NCBI GenBank assembly: GCA_026993355.1
Contig: JALWTX010000013.1
Coordinates: forward strand, 1 to 64,000
Reading direction: 5' to 3'
Source: Flavobacteriales bacterium
GTDB lineage: Bacteria > Bacteroidota > Bacteroidia > Flavobacteriales > Flavobacteriaceae
Length of the DNA stretch: 64,000 nucleotides
Part shown: piece by piece, positions 59,701 through 64,000 of the stretch
Layout: each line of letters starts with the position of its first letter
How positions within the stretch are numbered: the stretch's first letter is position 1
The notes under the pieces: generated by a model
Database searches by the model: none
The model's input: the letters and a program-made list of their open reading frames with translations, nothing else
What the model was told of the DNA's origin: nothing
Translations under genes and position numbers: made by a program

Positions 59701-61215
59701 CTAGAACAAAGGTTCTGTCATTTCTTTGGGTTTTTCTAAGCCCATTAATTTTAAAATGGTAGGCGCCACGTTGGCCAAAATACCATCTTTTAAATCAGGT
59801 TTTAAATCTTTATCGATTAATATGACCGGAACAGGATTGGTTGTATGAGCTGTGTTAGGTGAGCCATCCGGATTAATCATATTTTCGGCGTTACCATGGT
59901 CTGCTAAAATAATAACGGCATAACCATGTTTTAAAGCTTCATCTACTATTTTCTTTGCATTCTTGTCCACTGTTTCGGCGGCTTTTTTAGTCGCTTCAAA
60001 ATCGCCTGTGTGACCGACCATATCGCCATTGGCAAAGTTTAGGACAATCAAATCTGCCGATTCATTTTTAATTTCAGGTAAAAGGGCATCGGTTACTTCA
60101 TTGGCACTCATTTCCGGTTTTAGGTCATAAGTTGCTACTTTGGGCGAAGGAATAAGAATGCGTTTTTCGCCCGTAAATTCGTTTTCTTTACCACCGGAAA
60201 AGAAAAAGGTAACATGCGGATATTTTTCGGTTTCGGCTATACGAATTTGTTTTTTGCCGGCTTTGGATACCAATTCACCTAAAGTATTTTTTAAATCTTC
60301 TTTGGGATAAGCAACATTAATTCCTTTAAAATTTTCATCATAAATGGTCATGGTCACAAAATGTAAAGGCAAAGTTTTCATGCCATATTCAGGCATGTCC
60401 TCTTGGGTTAATACTTTGGTGAGCTCACGTCCACGATCGGTTCTGAAATTATAAAATATAACGGAATCGCCGGGTTGAATGGTCCCGATGGGTTGTCCTT
60501 TTTCATCCACATGAACAATGGGCAATATAAATTCGTCACTAATCCCTTCTTTATAACTTTCTTCAACCGCTTTAATTAAATCTTTGGCAGGTTTACCTTC
60601 ACCTTTTACCAATAAATCATAAGCTTTTTTGATACGTTCCCACCGGTTGTCTCTGTCCATGGCATAATATCGTCCGATCACCGAGGCTATTTTAACCGGC
60701 GTATCTTTGATGTAGTCTTGAATTTCTTTTAAAAAATTGATGCCAGAATGCGGGTCAACATCGCGCCCGTCCATGAAGGCATGTATATAAGTCGGAACAT
60801 TGTATTTTTTAGCCATATCAATCAAGGCTTTTAAATGATCGATATGCGAATGCACACCGCCATTGGATAAAAGGCCGAGTAAATGAACGGCTTTGTGATT
60901 TTTCTTGGCCTGTTCAAAAGCTTCTTTAAGGGCTTGATTTTCAAAAAAATCACCGTCTTTAATGGCTTTATTTATTTTGACCAAATCTTGGTACACAATA
61001 CGACCGGCCCCTAAATTCATATGACCCACTTCGGAATTGCCCATTTGTCCTTCGGGTAACCCGACATTTTCGCCCGACGTATATAACTTGGCATGTGGAT
61101 ATTTTTTAAGCACTTCGTCCATAAAAGGGGTGTTGGCTTGGGCAATAGCCGAAACTTTCGGGTCTTGTGTAATGCCCCAACCATCTAAAATCATTAATAA
61201 TACTTTCTTATTCAT
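59701..61215 (-). CDS. gpmI: 2,3-bisphosphoglycerate-independent phosphoglycerate mutase
   Basis: This glycolytic enzyme converts 3-phosphoglycerate to 2-phosphoglycerate with two metal ions. The 504-residue sequence starts MNKKVLLMILDGWGITQDPK with the metal-binding Asp, has the phospho-Ser region PEGQMGNSEVGHMNLGAGR, and VILADHGNAENM with metal-binding His and Asp. The ATG at 61213-61215 is chosen; longer TTG starts lie upstream of the promoter's -7 box (61235-61242, minus strand TATCTTTG, with TTTG 21 bases further on). Confidence 0.96.
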   Translation of the reverse strand: MNKKVLLMILDGWGITQDPKVSAIAQANTPFMDEVLKKYPHAKLYTSGENVGLPEGQMGNSEVGHMNLGAGRIVYQDLVKINKAIKDGDFFENQALKEAFEQAKKNHKAVHLLGLLSNGGVHSHIDHLKALIDMAKKYNVPTYIHAFMDGRDVDPHSGINFLKEIQDYIKDTPVKIASVIGRYYAMDRDNRWERIKKAYDLLVKGEGKPAKDLIKAVEESYKEGISDEFILPIVHVDEKGQPIGTIQPGDSVIFYNFRTDRGRELTKVLTQEDMPEYGMKTLPLHFVTMTIYDENFKGINVAYPKEDLKNTLGELVSKAGKKQIRIAETEKYPHVTFFFSGGKENEFTGEKRILIPSPKVATYDLKPEMSANEVTDALLPEIKNESADLIVLNFANGDMVGHTGDFEATKKAAETVDKNAKKIVDEALKHGYAVIILADHGNAENMINPDGSPNTAHTTNPVPVILIDKDLKPDLKDGILANVAPTILKLMGLEKPKEMTEPLF

Positions 61216-61234
61216 ATCTAACAGATTTAAGATA

Positions 61235-61267
61235 CAAAGATAAGGTATTGGCTTTCTCTTTGTCAAA
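61235..61267 (-). promoter_or_regulatory. Promoter of gpmI
   Basis: On the minus strand TTTG (61264-61267), a 21-base spacer and TATCTTTG (61235-61242) match the two elements of the Bacteroidota promoter. The ATG follows about 20 bp later. Confidence 0.6.
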
Positions 61268-61293
61268 AAAATGATTTAAAGTTTAGGCAAATT

Positions 61294-61324
61294 TTTGTTT
61301 CTTTGTCTTTTTTTTATAAATTTA
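61294..61324 (+). promoter_or_regulatory. Possible promoter of meaB
   Basis: TTTG at 61294-61297, a 19-base spacer and TAAATTTA at 61317-61324 match the consensus except for the last base of the -7 box. The ATG lies 11 bp further. Confidence 0.4.
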
Positions 61325-61334
61325 TATATCGGAA

Positions 61335-62444
61335 ATGAAGGATGCATCTAAACACAAATCAGCACGACTAGAAGTCAAAGGTGTCGATGATTTGCCGCGA
61401 ATTAACCATAAATTGGTGGCGGCTTTACATCGTAGAAATACTTTGCCTGATGCTGAGGTGTTGGTTGAAAAAATTCTTTCCGGTGATAAAATTGCGCTGA
61501 GTAAAGCTATTACTTTAATAGAAAGTAACCAACCCAAACATTTTAAAATAGGGCAAAAAATTGTCAAAAAATGCTTGCCTTATGCCGAACAATCGATTAG
61601 AATAGGCATTACGGGGGTGCCCGGGGTGGGTAAAAGTACTTTTATAGAAAGTTTGGGACAACATTATACCCGGTCAGGGCACAAAGTGGCTGTTTTGGCT
61701 GTTGACCCCAGTAGTAGTTTGTCTAAAGGCAGTATTTTGGGTGATAAAACGCGCATGGAACAATTGGCCAGAGATGAGTCTGCCTATATCAGGCCCAGCC
61801 CTTCGGGTAATAATTTGGGTGGTGTTGCCCGTAAAACAAGAGAGACTATCTTGTTATGCGAAGCAGCAGGTTTCGACCGTATTATTATTGAAACGGTTGG
61901 TGTTGGTCAGTCAGAAACGATTGCGCATTCAATGGTTGACTTTTTTTTGTTGTTAAAATTAGCCGGCGCGGGCGATGAGTTGCAAGGTATTAAACGGGGG
62001 ATTATTGAAATGGCTGATTTAATTGTGATTAATAAGGCAGAAAATGATAACAGGCATGCCGCTAAATTGGCGCAAAAAGCTTTTCAAACGGCTTTGCATT
62101 TTTATCCGCCCAAACCAAGTGGGTGGTTCCCCAAAGTTTTGTTGGCCAGTGCCTTATATAATAAGGGGACGGACCTGATTGTCAAAGAAATTGAAAGTTA
62201 CGTACAATTGACAAAGCAGAATGGTTATTTTGAGCAAAAAAGAACAGAACAAAATATTTTTTGGTTGAATGAAACTGTTATCCAACAATTGAAAGAACGG
62301 TTTTTTACAAATGAATCTGTAAAAAATACGCTGCAGGAGTTGTTAAAACAATTGGAAGAAAAGAAAATTACAGCTTTTGAAGCCGCTGAAATTTTGTTGA
62401 AAAAAATAAATTATAATGAATTTTTTCAAAAAAAATTTAACTGA
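61335..62444 (+). CDS. meaB: Methylmalonyl-CoA mutase-associated GTPase MeaB
   Basis: This is a G3E-family GTPase that protects and loads adenosylcobalamin-dependent methylmalonyl-CoA mutase. It has Walker A (GVPGVGKSTFIESLG), the switch-region sequence VDPSSSLSKGSILGDKTRME and the base-recognition motif VINKAEND. At 369 residues the length is typical of MeaB/ArgK. The mutase genes are not in the window. The next gene starts 29 bp before this stop, and a TonB receptor gene lies just beyond. Confidence 0.95.
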   Translation: MKDASKHKSARLEVKGVDDLPRINHKLVAALHRRNTLPDAEVLVEKILSGDKIALSKAITLIESNQPKHFKIGQKIVKKCLPYAEQSIRIGITGVPGVGKSTFIESLGQHYTRSGHKVAVLAVDPSSSLSKGSILGDKTRMEQLARDESAYIRPSPSGNNLGGVARKTRETILLCEAAGFDRIIIETVGVGQSETIAHSMVDFFLLLKLAGAGDELQGIKRGIIEMADLIVINKAENDNRHAAKLAQKAFQTALHFYPPKPSGWFPKVLLASALYNKGTDLIVKEIESYVQLTKQNGYFEQKRTEQNIFWLNETVIQQLKERFFTNESVKNTLQELLKQLEEKKITAFEAAEILLKKINYNEFFQKKFN

Positions 62445-63078
62445 TATTACTATTTTTATCTTGTTACAATATATTTTCATGGCCGTTGTCTTAATGTATT
62501 TATATAATGGCGGGAATGTGGTAGATGCTCATAGTAAGGAGTATGTTTGGAATATTAATTTGTTAAATGATTTGGGACGCACCATTTTTTATAATGGTCA
62601 AAAAAACATATTTTGGCTTTATTATAGTTTATCTCTTTTTTTGATCGGCATTGGTATCATGCTATTCTTCTATCTCATATCACGGCTAATCCAATCTTAC
62701 CGTTTGCGTAATTTAATAATGATATTTGGGGGTATTTCGGGTTTAGGCTATATGATTATGGCTTTTTCACCCATTAATATCAATCCGGTTTTAAATTTAG
62801 CAGCCAGTAAGGTGGGGTTATTTGCATTTATTTTGGCAATTTTTGTTTTAAATTTATTTTTAGACAAAGATAAATACCGTTTTTTATATTATAACATTTT
62901 AATATTTAACACTTTACTTATCATTGCTTTGTTCTATCAAAGTTTTATGCTTGAATTTAATAAACCTGATTTTATTATTAAATATAGAGCTGTTATGCAA
63001 AAAATTATTGTTTTTTTTCAGTTAGTATTTGCTTCATTCGTATTGTATTATATCAAAAAACGTAAATTATACTTTTAA
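62416..63078 (+). CDS. DUF998-like integral membrane protein
   Basis: This 220-residue membrane protein has about six hydrophobic segments. The pattern NINLLNDLGRTIFYNGQKN followed by IFWLYYSLSLFLIGIGIML resembles DUF998-type proteins, in which a hydrophilic segment with LSDLG-like residues follows the first helix. Function is unknown. It overlaps meaB by 29 bp, which suggests translational coupling, but a link to cobalamin is not evident. Confidence 0.72.
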   Translation: MNFFKKNLTDITIFILLQYIFMAVVLMYLYNGGNVVDAHSKEYVWNINLLNDLGRTIFYNGQKNIFWLYYSLSLFLIGIGIMLFFYLISRLIQSYRLRNLIMIFGGISGLGYMIMAFSPININPVLNLAASKVGLFAFILAIFVLNLFLDKDKYRFLYYNILIFNTLLIIALFYQSFMLEFNKPDFIIKYRAVMQKIIVFFQLVFASFVLYYIKKRKLYF

Positions 63079-63140
63079 TACCATTAAACTAACCGGTTTA
63101 GAATTTAGGTAAAGTTTTATATCTTGCGCCTTATTTTTAA

Positions 63141-64000
63141 ATGGTACTCATGAAAAGAATTGTGCTCTTTTTTTGTCTTTTTTATGGTCTTTGGTCAATG
63201 TCTGCCCAGAATAATAGCGATCATATCCAAGTTTTGGACACCCTTCAACTAAATGCTTACGGTTACCAAAATACGCCGGCGAGAATTCCTAAAACCATTC
63301 AAATTATAAAGATCAATAAACTTACAGCTGCTCCTGTTGAAAGTTTGGATGCTTTATTAGAACTTGTTGCCGGCATTGATGTCCGAAGCCGAGGTAGCAA
63401 AGGCGTTCAATCTGACTTGAGCATACGCGGCGGAAATTTTGATCAAGTTTTAGTTTTGCTCAATGGTGTCCCAATCAATAATCCGCAAACAGGTCATCAT
63501 AATTTAGATCTTCCGGTTGATTTTAATATGCTGGATCATATTGAAATTTTAGAGGGTGCATCCGGCGACAATATTGGTGTCAATGCTTTTAGTGGTGCTA
63601 TTAATTTGGTAACGAAAAGTCCGCATCGTAAACAAGCAAAAGCCATATTAAAAGCCGGTCAATTCGGGTATGTTAAAGGTGTTTTTGATCTGTCACATCA
63701 ATTGAAAAATATTGCGGTCTACAATGGCTTTTCATTTCAACGCTCAAATGGATATTTAGTCAATGATAGTATTAATAATACCGATTTTTACAGTTTAAAA
63801 GATTTTGTGAATATTCATTATAATGGGGTTAAATTTCCTCTTGACTTGCAAGCCGGTTATCATCAAAAAGATTTTGGAGCCAATAGTTTTTATACGGCCA
63901 AATATCCTTGGCAATATGAAAAAACCGAAGGATACTTTGCGGCTTTATCCAGTCAATTTGGCAAGAAATTTATCTTAAAACCAGTGGTATATTATCGATT
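63141..64000 (+). CDS. TonB-dependent receptor, N-terminal part (cut by window edge)
   Basis: The reading frame begins at ATG 63141 or, better, 63150 (MKRIVLFFCLFYGLWSMSAQ, a signal peptide). There is no CarboxypepD_reg domain; the plug starts soon after (ALLELVAGIDVRSRGSKGVQ, SDLSIRGGNFDQVLVLLNGV, INNPQTGHHNLDLP), followed by barrel strands. The gene continues past the window end. The compact N-terminus resembles BtuB-type vitamin or siderophore receptors. Its position next to meaB makes cobalamin a reasonable guess, no more. Confidence 0.88.
   Translation, partial: MVLMKRIVLFFCLFYGLWSMSAQNNSDHIQVLDTLQLNAYGYQNTPARIPKTIQIIKINKLTAAPVESLDALLELVAGIDVRSRGSKGVQSDLSIRGGNFDQVLVLLNGVPINNPQTGHHNLDLPVDFNMLDHIEILEGASGDNIGVNAFSGAINLVTKSPHRKQAKAILKAGQFGYVKGVFDLSHQLKNIAVYNGFSFQRSNGYLVNDSINNTDFYSLKDFVNIHYNGVKFPLDLQAGYHQKDFGANSFYTAKYPWQYEKTEGYFAALSSQFGKKFILKPVVYYR

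Overview
The window is a piece of an AT-rich Bacteroidota chromosome, most likely Flavobacteriales. Evidence for this is the TonB receptors with carboxypeptidase-like N-terminal domains, a GLPGLI-family protein, DUF6909/DUF3127/DUF2905-type genes, the ECF sigma/anti-sigma/periplasmic-sensor arrangement, and repeated Bacteroidota-type promoter elements (-33 TTTG, -7 TAnnTTTG). Almost everything is ordinary chromosomal gene content. There is no CRISPR array, complete insertion sequence, prophage or defence island. The species cannot be named from the sequence alone.

Layout. 1-122: 3' end of a 5S rRNA and its terminator. 452-9294: a likely nutrient-uptake block. A minus-strand run (beta-helix lipoprotein, TonB receptor, NhaC antiporter, HemW) is divergent from a PhoB/PhoR-like two-component system, and the shared intergenic region carries tandem 11-bp-spaced direct repeats. 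9285-20398: mevalonate-type decarboxylase, RecJ, a DUF6909 protein, a Wzz-like/RmlC/RmlD polysaccharide run, gamma carbonic anhydrase, DNA polymerase III delta', a U32 peptidase-family protein and an orphan lipoprotein. 20468-25076: infB-nusA-rimP operon (minus strand). 25222-29379: universal stress protein, PAP2-like membrane protein, RpoN, rhodanese and a heme-binding DUF3365 lipoprotein. 29458-29622: a probable 54-residue protein. 29759-43143: penicillin acylase family, thioesterase, K+-dependent membrane pyrophosphatase, UvrD-nuclease fusion, LysE, tRNA-Leu, PlsC, DUF2905, C1 peptidase and aldehyde dehydrogenase.

43087-46132 is the most unusual stretch. The last 19 codons of the aldehyde dehydrogenase gene and about 100 bp of its downstream DNA recur, diverged, at 45970-46132. 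They enclose a very AT-rich two-gene segment (FN3-containing lipoprotein plus a small barrel-like secreted protein) that almost lacks the CCGG tetranucleotide common elsewhere. This looks like a recombination or insertion scar. Immediately after it lie a small secreted protein whose signal peptide is broken by a one-base homopolymer change and a GLPGLI/TonB-like receptor pair with overlapping genes.

49964-64000: DUF3127, a membrane protein, the thrS-infC-rpmI-rplT translation cluster (infC with a non-AUG start), an ECF sigma operon, a START-like gene, prfB with its programmed frameshift, tryptophanase and an ArsC-like gene, gpmI, meaB, a membrane protein and a TonB receptor cut by the window edge.
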